NCBI RefSeq assembly: GCF_027409185.1
Contig: NC_084462.1
Span: 21,923,577-21,987,576 of the forward strand
Reading direction: 5' to 3'
Origin: Cynocephalus volans
Taxonomy: Eukaryota; Chordata; Mammalia; Dermoptera; Cynocephalidae
Length of the DNA: 64,000 nucleotides
The stretch's first letter is position 1. Each line of letters opens with the position of its first letter. Below the pieces are notes generated by a model. It had not been told where the DNA came from. It worked only from the letters and a program-made list of their open reading frames with translations, and searched no databases. The translations under genes and the position numbers were made by a program. Positions 55,489 through 64,000 of the stretch are shown here, one piece after another.

Positions 55489-56815
55489 GTTTTTTTTCTT
55501 GGCGCTTATCGCGCCGCCTTTCTCTCTCTTCTGCCTCTTTTTTTTCTCTTTTTTGTCTTTTTTCTTCTGTCTCCCTTTTGTGGTACACTTTTTCTGCCTC
55601 CCTCACTAAATCTTGCAAGGAATAATCTTGGAGCCCCTCTAGCCTCTGTAACTTTTTTTTAATATCTGGGGCTGACTGTCCGATGAAGGCCATGGTAACT
55701 GCAGCCTGCTGCCCCTCTGAAGAGGGCTCAAACGGAGTGTATCTCCTATAGGCCTCCATTAGGCGTTCTAAGAAAACCGAAGGGGGTTCTGCCGGTCCTT
55801 GTAAGACCTCTCTTACCTTAGCCAAATTGGTGGGGCGCCGAGCTGCCCCTTTGAGACCTGCCACTAGAGTCCGGCGGTAGACCAGGAGACGCTCCCTACC
55901 TGCGGCTGTGTTGTAGTCCCACTGAGGTCGATTGAGGGGGAAGGCCTCATTTATGAGGTTGTCGAGTTGAGTAGGGGCCCCGTTGTCCCCCAGGACATTC
56001 TTGCGGGCCTCAAGGAGAATCCTTTCTCGTTCCTCCGTGGTGAAGAGAATCTGTAGGAGCTGTTGGCAATCGTCCCAGGTGGGCTGATGAGAAAACATAA
56101 GAGACTCAAGGAGCCCCGTGAGTCCTGCTGGATTTTCAGAAAAAGAAGGATGATTAGATTTCCAATTATAAAGATCTGCTGAAGAGAAAGGCCAATATTG
56201 CAGAGGGACTAGGCCGTTGGGCTCGGCTGGGGGTCCTATGGCTCGGAGGGGTAAAATCACAGTGGAGTCAGGACCCGAGTCGTCTGCCGGACTGCGGGCA
56301 CGGCGACTCCTGGTCCCCGCGGCTGGTCCCTCAGGATCGGAAATATCGGGCGCCTGGCCCGGCGCCGGTCCGACCGCCTGAGGGGCCAGAGGAGGTGGCA
56401 GGGCTGCCGGATAGGGCGGGGGCTCAGAGAGAAGGAGCAAGTCGTCTGTTGCCGGGTAGATGGGGGGTCGGGGAGGAGCGGATGGCCTCTCTGGACTGGA
56501 GACGACAGCGACCTTGACGGAGGGCGGCATCCATGGCGGGGGACTCTGGGCGAGGTCTTGCCACACCACGATATATGGAACTTGGTCCGGGTGTCCCCCG
56601 ATTTCCTGAAAGACAATCCTTTTAACTGCGGAAATAACAGAAACATTAAAAGTTCCTTCCGGCGGCCACCCGACACCGAACGTGGGCCACTCGGAGGAAC
56701 AAAAGGTCCGCCATTTTCCCTTTCTGATTTCCACGGACAGATTGTGAGCCCTTGCTCTCACGTCCCTCCAGTGATCTAGAGTGAGGGAGAGAGGGGTAGA
56801 GTTATTTTGTCCCAT
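55481..56815 (-). CDS. gag: Gag: matrix, p12, capsid (frame ends before nucleocapsid)
   Basis: It starts at MGQ (ATG 56813-56815), giving a myristoylation signal with Gly2. The 444 residues run through matrix (1 to about 100) and a proline-rich p12 that carries two late-domain motifs, PSAP (111-114) and PPPY (132-135). Capsid follows from about 189, with the major homology region near 345-390 ([30 protein letters not shown]). It ends in the charged Arg/Lys/Glu-rich helix. The frame then runs through an A8 homopolymer (sense strand) and stops at TAG 55481-55483, so the zinc-knuckle nucleocapsid lies in another frame (next entry). As it stands, Gag lacks nucleocapsid and no Gag-Pol can be made by UAG readthrough. 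The change may be real or an assembly error in a homopolymer. Confidence 0.93.
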   Translation of the reverse strand: MGQNNSTPLSLTLDHWRDVRARAHNLSVEIRKGKWRTFCSSEWPTFGVGWPPEGTFNVSVISAVKRIVFQEIGGHPDQVPYIVVWQDLAQSPPPWMPPSVKVAVVSSPERPSAPPRPPIYPATDDLLLLSEPPPYPAALPPPLAPQAVGPAPGQAPDISDPEGPAAGTRSRRARSPADDSGPDSTVILPLRAIGPPAEPNGLVPLQYWPFSSADLYNWKSNHPSFSENPAGLTGLLESLMFSHQPTWDDCQQLLQILFTTEERERILLEARKNVLGDNGAPTQLDNLINEAFPLNRPQWDYNTAAGRERLLVYRRTLVAGLKGAARRPTNLAKVREVLQGPAEPPSVFLERLMEAYRRYTPFEPSSEGQQAAVTMAFIGQSAPDIKKKLQRLEGLQDYSLQDLVREAEKVYHKRETEEKRQKREKKEAEERERRRDKRQEKKLD

Positions 56816-57031
56816 TTCGAAGAGAGGGACCACGACACAGAGGCCTATCAGGAACAAAACAAAAAGAAACCAGAAACGGCGGCGAGATCGAGTAGCGTAG
56901 AGACAAAAGAAGGAGTCAGATGGCAGAGCGCGCCTCTCTAGACGCGGCAGTGGGATCAGAACATAATGATCCTCTCCTGAGGGGTCCACCAGGCGTCCCT
57001 GGTCCTCCCCTGATCCTGGGACGTCTCCCAG
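56816..57031 (-). CDS. Glyco-Gag N-terminal leader (CUG start)
   Basis: The frame is open upstream of and in phase with gag. A CTG at 57029-57031 opens LGDVPG, matching the position and context of the known CUG start of glycosylated Gag in murine leukemia viruses. The 72-residue leader carries a Lys-poor, basic segment (RSRRR) followed by a single hydrophobic helix ([16 protein letters not shown]), as expected for a type II membrane protein. There is no ATG in the leader; the next upstream in-frame stop is at 57095-57097. In relatives, glyco-Gag assists release and counters host restriction factors. Whether it is made here is unknown. Confidence 0.75.
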
Positions 57032-57197
57032 GATTACCGGGCGGTGAGCCCCCGAACACGTCTGTTCGCTACTCACACGTCGCTCCCAGAGCGATCAGCC
57101 CGGAACAAACTGAAACCAAAATGCGCGCACTCAGAGGGACAGTCAGAGTTACGGAGTCAGACACAGAAACGAGACACGGAGTGATCGCTGGCCAGCT

Positions 57198-57203
57198 TAC
57201 CTC
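57198..57203 (-). other. Retroviral major splice donor
   Basis: GGGAG|GTAAGCTGG in the leader (junction 57201/57200), as in related gammaretroviruses, where it makes the spliced env mRNA. The packaging signal should lie between here and gag. Confidence 0.75.
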
Positions 57204-57239
57204 CCGTTGGTGGGTCGGTGGTCCCTGGGTGGGGGTCTG

Positions 57240-57257
57240 ATCCCGGACGAGCCCCCA
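57240..57257 (-). other. Primer-binding site, tRNA-Pro
   Basis: In sense TGGGGGCTCGTCCGGGAT, an exact 18-nt complement to the 3' end of tRNA-Pro, two bases after the 5' LTR. This is the usual primer of murine leukemia-type viruses. Confidence 0.97.
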
Positions 57258-57259
57258 AA

Positions 57260-58034
57260 TGAGAGACTGATTTGGGCAATCACTCAGTCAGGAGAGACCC
57301 TCCCAAGGAACAACGAGCCCACGGCTTCGGATGCAATTAGCAAGAGGTTTTATTGAACACACGGGTACCCGGGCGGCTCAGTCTCTCGGTAGACTGGCGC
57401 GCCGAGTAGAGTTTTTGAGCTTGTTTTATAGCAAAAAGCGCGGGTACAGAAGCGAGAAGCAAGGTAATTGGTCGGTTTAAACAAGGCCAGGGAAAAAGCG
57501 CGGGTCGTGTGGGAGTTCTTGAAACAGCCGAAGGGCGCCCTGGAAACTGCTCTGGGAGGCCTAGTGCAAGCTGATAACAGAAGCTGAAAGAAGCGAGTTA
57601 ATCACTTAGGGACAGCAAAAACTTTCACAGGGCGGTTTCTTTCTTAGGTTGTCTAGATACATCCAGATACAGCTCTTGGTGTTATCAGTCAGAGACAGCA
57701 TAGGTGGGAAACAGCAAAGGCAGGCAGAACTTAAAATTTTTCTAAGTACAGCACAATTTTTAACCTTCAATTTTCACCACAGGTGTTGGGGGGCTTTTAA
57801 ACAAGAACACTTTTCAAACAGTAAAAATGGCATAAGCTAAGAACACTTTTCAAACAGTAAAAATGGCATAAGCTAAGAACACTTTTCAAACAGTAAAAAT
57901 GGCATAAGCTAAGAACACTTTTCAAACAGTAAAAATGGCATAAGCTAAATCAGTCTACCTCGCACACCCCTTTATGAATTTCTTGGCCTTGCGGAATGGC
58001 GTTACTGCGGCTAGCTTGGAAAACACTTCTTTCA
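57260..58034 (-). repeat. Gammaretrovirus 5' LTR
   Basis: In sense it begins TGAAAGAAGTG and ends GTCTCTCA. U3 holds four 36-bp direct repeats (57803-57946), a CCAAT box near 57466 and TATAAA at 57425-57430. R probably starts near the GCGCGCC at about 57400, and AATAAA is at 57349-57354. All promoter elements are intact, so it could still drive transcription. Confidence 0.96.
57803..57946 (-). promoter_or_regulatory. U3 enhancer array, 4 x 36 bp (5' LTR)
   Basis: Same four-unit array as in the 3' LTR. Both LTRs having four units shows no slippage since integration. Confidence 0.9.
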
Positions 58035-58038
58035 GTGT
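58035..58038. other. Target-site duplication, GTGT (right)
   Basis: Right-hand copy, identical to 49062-49065. Confidence 0.9.
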
Positions 58039-58234
58039 AAGCTGCCACTAACTCAAAAATCCAGTGTTTGACCCTTAGAGCTAGTCAGTGGCAGGACTGG
58101 AACTGATGCCTGGGACTGCATGAATTTCTGCTGTCCCTTCTGACTTGCTTTGGACCTGAGGGCTGAGATCGGTGGCAATGCCAGTCACCAGAGACAATGC
58201 CAGCACCCCTCTGTGCACTTGGTGGCACCGGATT

Positions 58235-58732
58235 TGTGAGGAAAATGGAGACAGACTGGTCAGGCTCCCTCACCTCATATCTGGCTGAGCATGGCTTGAC
58301 CTGTCTGTTGTAAATACGTTAATAACACATGTGCGCCCAGGTGTTCCTTGGTATCTGACTCTAGTATAAAAGACAATGGCTCTGGTCCACTGGGGGCTGA
58401 GCTTGTATCCAAATAAAGCATGTTAGGCCGGCCCGTGGCTCACTCGGTAGAGTGCGGTGCTGATAACACCAAGGCCACGGGTTCAGATCCTATATAGGGA
58501 TGGCCGGTTTGCTCACTGGCTGAGCGTGGTGCCAGCAACACCAAGCCAAGGGTTGAGATCCCCTTACCGGTCATCTTTAAAAAAAAAATAAAAATAAAAA
58601 AAAATAAAGCATGTTAACCTTGCCAGCGGCTCCCAGGATCTTTTTCCAACTACCTGGCTTACGACCTGCATATGAGGGATTTGTGACCCAGTCTGCACAA
58701 TGGGTTTGAAGGGTCTGTGACCCAGCCCAACA
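58235..58732 (+). repeat. Class III ERV 5' LTR (with SINE inside)
   Basis: It starts TGTGAGGAAAATGGAGA and ends CCCAACA. It has TATAAA at 58365-58370 and AATAAA at 58412-58417. Without the SINE and its duplication it is about 307 bp. Confidence 0.8.
58426..58601 (+). mobile_element. Dimeric tRNA-Ile SINE in the ERV 5' LTR
   Basis: Complete dimer with a perfect 15-bp duplication AAATAAAGCATGTTA (58411-58425 and 58602-58616). The duplication includes the LTR's poly(A) signal, so that signal is now present twice. Confidence 0.93.
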
Positions 58733-58734
58733 AT

Positions 58735-58757
58735 TGGCATAGTCCTCGGCAGGATTC
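58735..58757 (+). other. Primer-binding site, tRNA-Ser-like
   Basis: TGGCATAGTCCTCGGCAGGAT resembles the complement of the tRNA-Ser 3' end with a small insertion and a substitution. Serine primers are known for HERV-S-type elements. Confidence 0.55.
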
Positions 58758-58758
58758 T

Positions 58759-59190
58759 GAGCAGGTAAGGGAGCCATTAGCCCCTCAGGAGGGGGAGGAA
58801 ACGTGGCTACCCTTGAGTAGGTGGTACCCAGTGGCTGCTTTCCTGTTGACCGGGTGCTGGCTGTTGCTCACTGTGCTGGGCGCCGACATGGACCAGGCAC
58901 TTCATGAAGCAGCATGGCTTCAAGATTTGAAACAAAAGGCAGACATGTTGGAAGCGTGGGTACATGCTCTGGAGGCTGAAGTACAGCAACAGGTCACCCC
59001 TGCTTTCGACACTGGGGACCATGATGAACCCGATGATGAGATGGGGGAGTCTGTATGTTTTCTGGCACAACATGTTGTTCATCAGAAAATGAACCATGAA
59101 CAGCCTATGGGATTGGGCGGACAACTAGTAGGCAACCCACAAGTGACCCAGTTCACTACTTATATCCCATACCCAGGCCGAGTTTTTTGA
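58759..59190 (+). pseudogene. Class III ERV gag remnant, N-terminal part
   Basis: An open stretch with a coiled-coil-like run (DLKQKADMLEAWVHALEAEV) and an acidic segment. No close family motif; position after the primer site suggests gag. Confidence 0.45.
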
Positions 59191-59460
59191 TTTGGGGAAA
59201 CAGTTTTGACAGAATCAGGGAGAACCTCCAGCTGCTTGGCTCCTACGGTTATGGGACTTAGGGGTGGATGGTGTGATGTGCTCTGGTGAAGAGGTGGGAA
59301 AGGAAGCCTCCATTACCACACACCCATCCCTGTGGCAGCAGTTACAGAATAGCCGCAGATATGCAAAGGGTCAGGGTAACCACTCTTTGATGGAATGAGT
59401 GAATACAGCTGTCCAAACTGTGTGGACAAACACCAGAGAACTGCCCCAAAATGTGAGTAA

Positions 59461-59895
59461 GTGGCAAACGTATGCCAAGTTGGTTCAAATAATTTGGGAG
59501 CTAAGGATGTGACAGCTGTGTTTAATGTGAATGCCCATGGCCTGGATGATGAACATTTTACAGGCAGCATGAGAGACGTAGTGCTGCAAAATGCTCCATC
59601 AGCGTCCTTTGGGTCACTGATGGCCATACTGGCCCTGTATGTTGGTTGTCCTATACATGAAGTAATGACCAGGATGGCCAGTCTGGGCAAAGCAGAGGGG
59701 AGGAGGTGGACAAAGGGGGTCCAAAAGGTGGTGAAGACCATGCCCTCAGGAAATGCTTGGGATGTTATCCCAAAGGGACCGAGCAAGACCAGCCATACGC
59801 AGAAGTGGTTTGACTTGCTCATGGCAGGGGTTGATAGGGAGAAAACTGACCGGCAGCCAAATGCAGTCCTGTTCATCTTGTGGCAGCAATTGTAA
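59461..59895 (+). pseudogene. Class III ERV gag remnant, capsid-like
   Basis: A 144-codon open piece (VGSNNLGAKDVTAVF … SGNAWDVIPKG). Its position between gag start and protease suggests capsid. Stops separate it from both neighbours. Confidence 0.4.
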
Positions 59896-60104
59896 TCAGA
59901 GCAGCATTTCACCTAGCCTCCAGGGCAGGCAGATGGCAAGGTATGCCCAGTGAATCTAAGAGATTTTTTGGCTACTTCCATGGAGGGGGACAGACTGTTC
60001 CATCTTGATTAGGGTGCAGGCTGAGGTGCTCGCCTTTTGGGGGCAGGTGAGGACCAGAGGCCTCACTCACGATGAACTGGCAATACACTGATCGGAGACA
60101 AATG

Positions 60105-61028
60105 TGCAGCATGTATTGGCATTGGTGGACACTGGCGCAGAATGTAGCCTGATACATGGCAACCCAGATAAGTTTCTGGGGACCACACACAGTTCATGTA
60201 AATGGCTATGGAGGACATATTATTAAAGTCAAAGCTGTGTCACTGCCGTTGGGCACAGGACAATTGCCCCCCATGTATATACTGTGTATGTATCTCCAGT
60301 AGCTGAATACATCTTGGGTATAGTTGTACTTTATGGTTTACACTTGCAAACATAGTTGGAGAATTTTGGCTGTGGATACGGACAGTAAAGCCTGTGTTAC
60401 AGGGATATGCTAAACATGACCCACAGGTGTTACACAAGCCAAGACATCTAGTCAATATGAAACAGTATCACCTACTGGGAGGACATGTGGAGATAGGTGC
60501 CACTATATTGGAGTTAGAGAAAGTCGGCCTTATTTGTCCGGCGCATATCCCATTTAATGCTCTGGTATGGCCAGTGAAAAAATCTGATGGTACCTGGAGA
60601 ATGACTGTGGACTATCAAGAACTGAACAAAGTAGTGCCTCCTTTGCATGCAGCTGTGCCTTTGGATCACAATTTAATGGATCAGCTGACAACTCAGCTAG
60701 GAACTTATTATGTACTGGACCTGGCAAACACTTTTTTCTCTATTCCGATCTTGGCTGATAGCTAAGATCAATTTGCCTTCACCTGGGAGGGAAGGCACTG
60801 GGCTTTTCAGGTGTTACCCCAAGGCTACCTGTATAGCCCAACCATTTGTCATGGTTTAGTGGCTGGGGACCTGGCCAAGTGGATAGGCCCAACATGGTTA
60901 CAGTGTTTCATTACATAGATGATGTCTTACTAACCTCTGATTCTCTTGCAGATTTAATTCAGGTGGCCCCAACACTATTAGGTCATTTTGAGCAATGTTG
61001 GTGGGCCATGAACACAACCAAAGTGTAA
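60105..61028 (+). pseudogene. Class III ERV protease and reverse transcriptase remnant
   Basis: The protease motif DTGAECSLIHG is at about 60128. Reverse transcriptase follows with DGTWRMTVDYQELNKV, YVLDLANTFFSIP, a stop at 60763-60765, QVLPQGY, and YIDD at 60912-60923. Shifts separate the pieces. Confidence 0.8.
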
Positions 61029-62120
61029 GGACCTGGGCTGTCAGTCAAATTCTTGGGAGTTGTCTGGTCGGGTAAGACACGAGTCATCCCAGAAGCTATT
61101 ACAGACAAAATACAAGCGTACCATTGGCCTACAACGGTATCTCAGCTGCAGGCATATTTGGGACTTCTGGGGTATTGGAGGCCTTTTGTACCCCATATAG
61201 CCCAAATGGCCTGCCTGCTGTATGCCCTAAAAAGAAAGGAGCCCCCGAGATTGGACTGAGGAAGTAGAATGGTCTTTTACCGGGCTACAAAGAGGGCAAT
61301 ACAGCAAGTGTAAGCCTTACAAAAGGCTGCTCCCACTAGGACTTTTGAACTAGATGTGCATATAATCCAAGAAGGATCAGTATGGGGTTTGTGGCAAAGA
61401 CAGGACTGATTCCAAACACCTATAGCATTTTGGTCCCAGCTCTGGAAGGGCGCTGAAATGCATTACTCTCTGACAGAGAAACAGTTGGCAGCTGTGTATT
61501 CTGCCCTGATGGCCACTGAAGCTATAACAGGAACTGCCAAGGTCCTAGTATGGACAACATACCCCATATTGGGTTGGTTGCGCATGTGGGCAACTGCCCC
61601 CAAAACAGGTGTAGCTCAAACTCCCACTCTGTCCAAATAGAGAGCAAATGTACTATATCTATAAGCCCTCTATGAAATGAACTACAAACTGTGTTAGGAC
61701 CAGTAGAACTAGTGGAAGAGGCCTCGGCACGGCCCCTTCCCCTGGGGGTGGAGGTCATGCTGTTCCACGGGGGGTGGGGATCTGTTGTGGAGCAGGCCTG
61801 GTGTGCAGGTGGCTCCAGCATGGGCCCCTCAGCATCATAGACGGCTGTTGCTGTCCAGCCCTTAACAGATACCATATGGTATGAAAATGGCATAGGGCAA
61901 AGTAGTCAATGGGCTGAATTAAGAGCAGTATGGATGGTGATTAAAAATGAACCTGGGAGATTGACTATGTACAGACAGTTGGGCAGTATATAAAAAAAGG
62001 TCTTACCCTTTGGGTATCTACCTGGAAATATCAATGGTGGATGGTAAGCCACTGGCCCCTGTGGGGACAAGCCATGTGGCAAGAGTTATGGGAATTAGGA
62101 TGTGAGAAAGAAGTAACTCT

Positions 62121-62154
62121 CCAAAGAAAATAAATAAAGAAAAAAAAAAAAAAA
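62121..62154 (+). mobile_element. 34-bp A-rich insertion with long target duplication
   Basis: A short A-rich string sits between two copies of AGAAAGAAGTAACTCT (62105-62120 and 62155-62170). It looks like an L1-machinery insertion truncated to its tail. Confidence 0.6.
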
Positions 62155-62448
62155 AGAAAGAAGTAACTCTTTTCCATGTCACATGACATTTCCCCTTAGC
62201 CAGTCCAGGCAATGACGAAGCAGATGCCTTGGCTAAGGTAAGATGCTGGAGAGAGCCCCAGCCGCTGATGGAGCACAGTGGTTACATTGACAGATGCAGC
62301 ATGCTGGCTGCAAGACCATGTGGATGGCAGCTCGAAGATGGGCCCTGCCTATAAAATGGGAAGATGTAGTGAACAGCTGTCACACTTGCCGGATATGCAC
62401 CTATGAAAGTCCACACCCCTGAAGGGTGCTGCATACTGATGGGCAAAC

Positions 62449-62625
62449 TTTTTTTTTTTTTTTTTTTTTAAAAGATGACCAGTAAGGGGATCTTAACCCT
62501 TGACTTGGTGTTGTCAGCACCACGCTCTCCCAAGTGAGCTAACTGGTCATCCCTACATGGGATCCGAACCTGTGGCCTTGGTGTTAACAGCACCACACTT
62601 TCCCGAGTGAGCCACAGGCCAGCCC
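62449..62625 (-). mobile_element. Dimeric tRNA-Ile SINE in ERV integrase
   Basis: Minus-strand dimer with a long A tail (T run at 62449-62470); ATGGGCAAA is at 62439-62447 and 62626-62634. Confidence 0.9.
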
Positions 62626-63892
62626 ATGGGCAAATAACTTGAGAAAGGGTGCCCCTTACTTGATGGCCGGTGGATTTTGTGGGACCGCTTCCCATGTTGG
62701 AGAATTTCAGGTATATTTTCACAGCCATAGATATAGCTACAGGATTTCTGTTTGGCCCTGCAAGGCCCCAGACCAGGTACATACTATTAAGGCATTGAAC
62801 AGCCTTACGTCCATGTACGGTCAAACCCTGGTCATAGAAAGTGATAATGGAACCCACTTTACTGGACAGGAAGTACAGAAGTGGGCTTTACAACTATGAA
62901 TATAATGGAAATTACATGTACCATATCACCCCCAGGCAGCGGGAATGATTGAACGGTACAGTGGTCTTCTGAAAAAGGGATTAAGGCTATCTGCCAGCCT
63001 CCCATCCCTAAAGGGGTGGACATGGCATTTATGGCCAATGCTTTGAACCCTAAACGAGAGACCTCATAATGGTGGACCATCTCCAGTGCAGGCTCTATTA
63101 TATAGGGTCGCTACACCTATTCAATTACAGGTTACTATTAAGGATGATTTCCTGAAACCAGGATATGGTAAGAATGGAAATATCCTCTTACTGGCCCCTA
63201 CCTGTTTACAGCAGGGGCAGAGAGTACAGTGGGAATGGCCTTGGAGAATAAAAGCCTCCCATGTACGCGGGGCAGGCCTAATTGGGCCTTGGAGGAAAGG
63301 ACTGGAAGAAGACTTGCAAGTCTCACCTTGGGTGACAAGTACCTGGCCTCCCCAGTAAAGGTAAGATGGCCCGGGACAGAAAAAACGCTCTGTTCTAAAG
63401 GGCACATGTGTATTATCATTATGGCCAATTATGAGTTCCCCTATACTGTTACATGTAGAACTTACAGATCCAACAGTGTTATTTGATAATGTATGGTATC
63501 ATAGACCTGGTAAGATACCTATTCCTGCAACCATCCTTTCTCAGGACAGTAAACTGTCATGTATTCTACCAGAGGGGCAATAACTCCCTCTATTGGTACC
63601 AGTAACTCTTTTGTCTTTTCACCCATAGTTTTGTGGCTGCTAACACCATAATTGACGGGGCACATACATATATTTGTGTGGCCAGTGTGTCTGCTTGCTG
63701 GATATGCACCGAGTTTCCCACCAGTGTGGCTGCAGAATTCCTGTAGAAAATCACAATGACGACTGATACATATATTCCTGACTATTGCTGCTCTGGCTTA
63801 TGGATGCAAGGTTCAGCTATCCTTGCTAAGGGAACATTGTGGAAGACTCTAGATGCATAGATTGTATGGTAAGGGACCCCGAAGGGGTGGAG

Positions 63893-64000
63893 TGTGAGGA
63901 AAATGGAGAGACTGGACAGGCTCCCTTGCCTCATATCTGGCTGAGCATGGTTCAGCCTGTCTGATGTAAATACATTAATTGCACGTGTGTGTCCAGGTGT
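63893..64000 (+). repeat. Class III ERV 3' LTR, partial
   Basis: TGTGAGGAAAATGGAGA and the next 90 bp match the 5' LTR start with scattered differences; cut by the window edge. Confidence 0.85.

Larger units (their letters stand above)
49066..58034 (-). mobile_element. Full-length gammaretroviral provirus (GaLV/KoRV/FeLV-like)
   Basis: An 8969-bp provirus: LTR (57260-58034), tRNA-Pro primer site, leader with splice donor, glyco-Gag extension, gag, UAG, pol, overlapping env, polypurine tract, LTR (49066-49840). It is flanked by a 4-bp target duplication GTGT (49062-49065 and 58035-58038), the size made by gammaretroviral integrases. Both LTRs are 775 bp, and I found no difference on reading them side by side. 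pol after the UAG and env are fully open; gag has one length change in an A8 run. Gene content is that of a simple gammaretrovirus. Env motifs suggest the gibbon ape leukemia/koala retrovirus/feline leukemia group; the exact branch needs a tree. It is inserted in an old LTR fragment. Confidence 0.97.
61029..63360 (+). pseudogene. Class III ERV RNase H and integrase remnant
   Basis: Fragments in all frames: the RT thumb/connection (KFLGVVWSGK, LQAYLGLLGYW), an RNase H end of the GNDEADALAK type near 62209-62238, an integrase zinc-finger-like C-x2-C near 62382-62398, and the integrase core IESDNGTHFTGQEVQ near 62836-62880. A SINE splits the integrase. The 63360-63890 stretch shows no env that I recognise. 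Confidence 0.7.
58235..64000 (+). mobile_element. Decayed class III (ERV-L/HERV-S-like) provirus, 3' end beyond window
   Basis: 5' LTR, tRNA-Ser-like primer site, gag remnants, protease, YIDD reverse transcriptase, RNase H/integrase remnants and the first 108 bp of a 3' LTR, all on the plus strand. Many stops and shifts break every gene. Two tRNA-Ile SINEs and a small A-rich insertion interrupt it. The LTRs differ at numerous sites, so it is far older than the gammaretrovirus beside it. The family call comes from the RT style and primer site. Confidence 0.8.

Noticed and set aside
55481-55505. Programmed -1 frameshift in gag at the A-rich run
   Set aside because: The -1 frame hits a stop at once, the nucleocapsid is in the other frame, and gammaretroviruses use UAG readthrough.
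57074-57076. GTG at 57074-57076 as the glyco-Gag start
   Set aside because: The frame is open there, but the CTG at 57029-57031 has the conserved glyco-Gag context.

Overview
The window is vertebrate nuclear DNA: spliced genes, long introns, a CpG-island promoter and dense retrotransposons. The gene order is BHLHA15 (+) followed by TECPR1 (-), with a long 3'-UTR-like tail ahead of BHLHA15. This matches the mammalian LMTK2-BHLHA15-TECPR1-BRI3 block (human 7q21-22). The lineage-specific SINEs are monomers and dimers derived from tRNA-Ile. From my knowledge of such families this points to a colugo (Dermoptera, e.g. Galeopterus), a relative of primates. The host call is an inference.

Layout. 1-2.9 kb: untranslated DNA, probably the LMTK2 3' UTR. 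4.1-8.4 kb: BHLHA15 (MIST1), two exons with one coding exon. 8.4-40.1 kb: TECPR1 on the minus strand. I traced 24 coding exons whose phases all fit and which encode 1170 residues, plus a non-coding first exon in a CpG island at about 39.98-40.1 kb. One intron uses a GC donor. The introns hold MaLR, hAT, L1, MIR and tRNA-Ile SINE copies. 40.5-47.4 kb: intergenic DNA with MIR, L2, an L1 tail and many SINEs. 47.4-64 kb: nested endogenous retroviruses (ERVs).

The main find is a complete gammaretroviral provirus on the minus strand, 49066-58034. It has two 775-bp LTRs in which I saw no difference, a GTGT target duplication, a tRNA-Pro primer site, a polypurine tract, a glyco-Gag leader, gag, a UAG-separated pol and a fully open 669-codon env. 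The proteins look like the gibbon ape leukemia virus / koala retrovirus / FeLV branch. Two lesions are visible: a one-base length change in an A8 run that splits gag before nucleocapsid, and loss of the last cysteine of the integrase HHCC zinc finger. The provirus sits in an older LTR fragment. To its right lies an old, decayed class III (ERV-L/HERV-S-like) provirus (58235 to beyond the window end) with a tRNA-Ser-like primer site. Two SINEs have inserted into it.

The host genes are functionally independent: a secretory-cell transcription factor and a lysosome/autophagy tether. Nothing suggests that the retroviral cluster 9 kb upstream of the TECPR1 promoter regulates them, although an LTR promoter nearby could.
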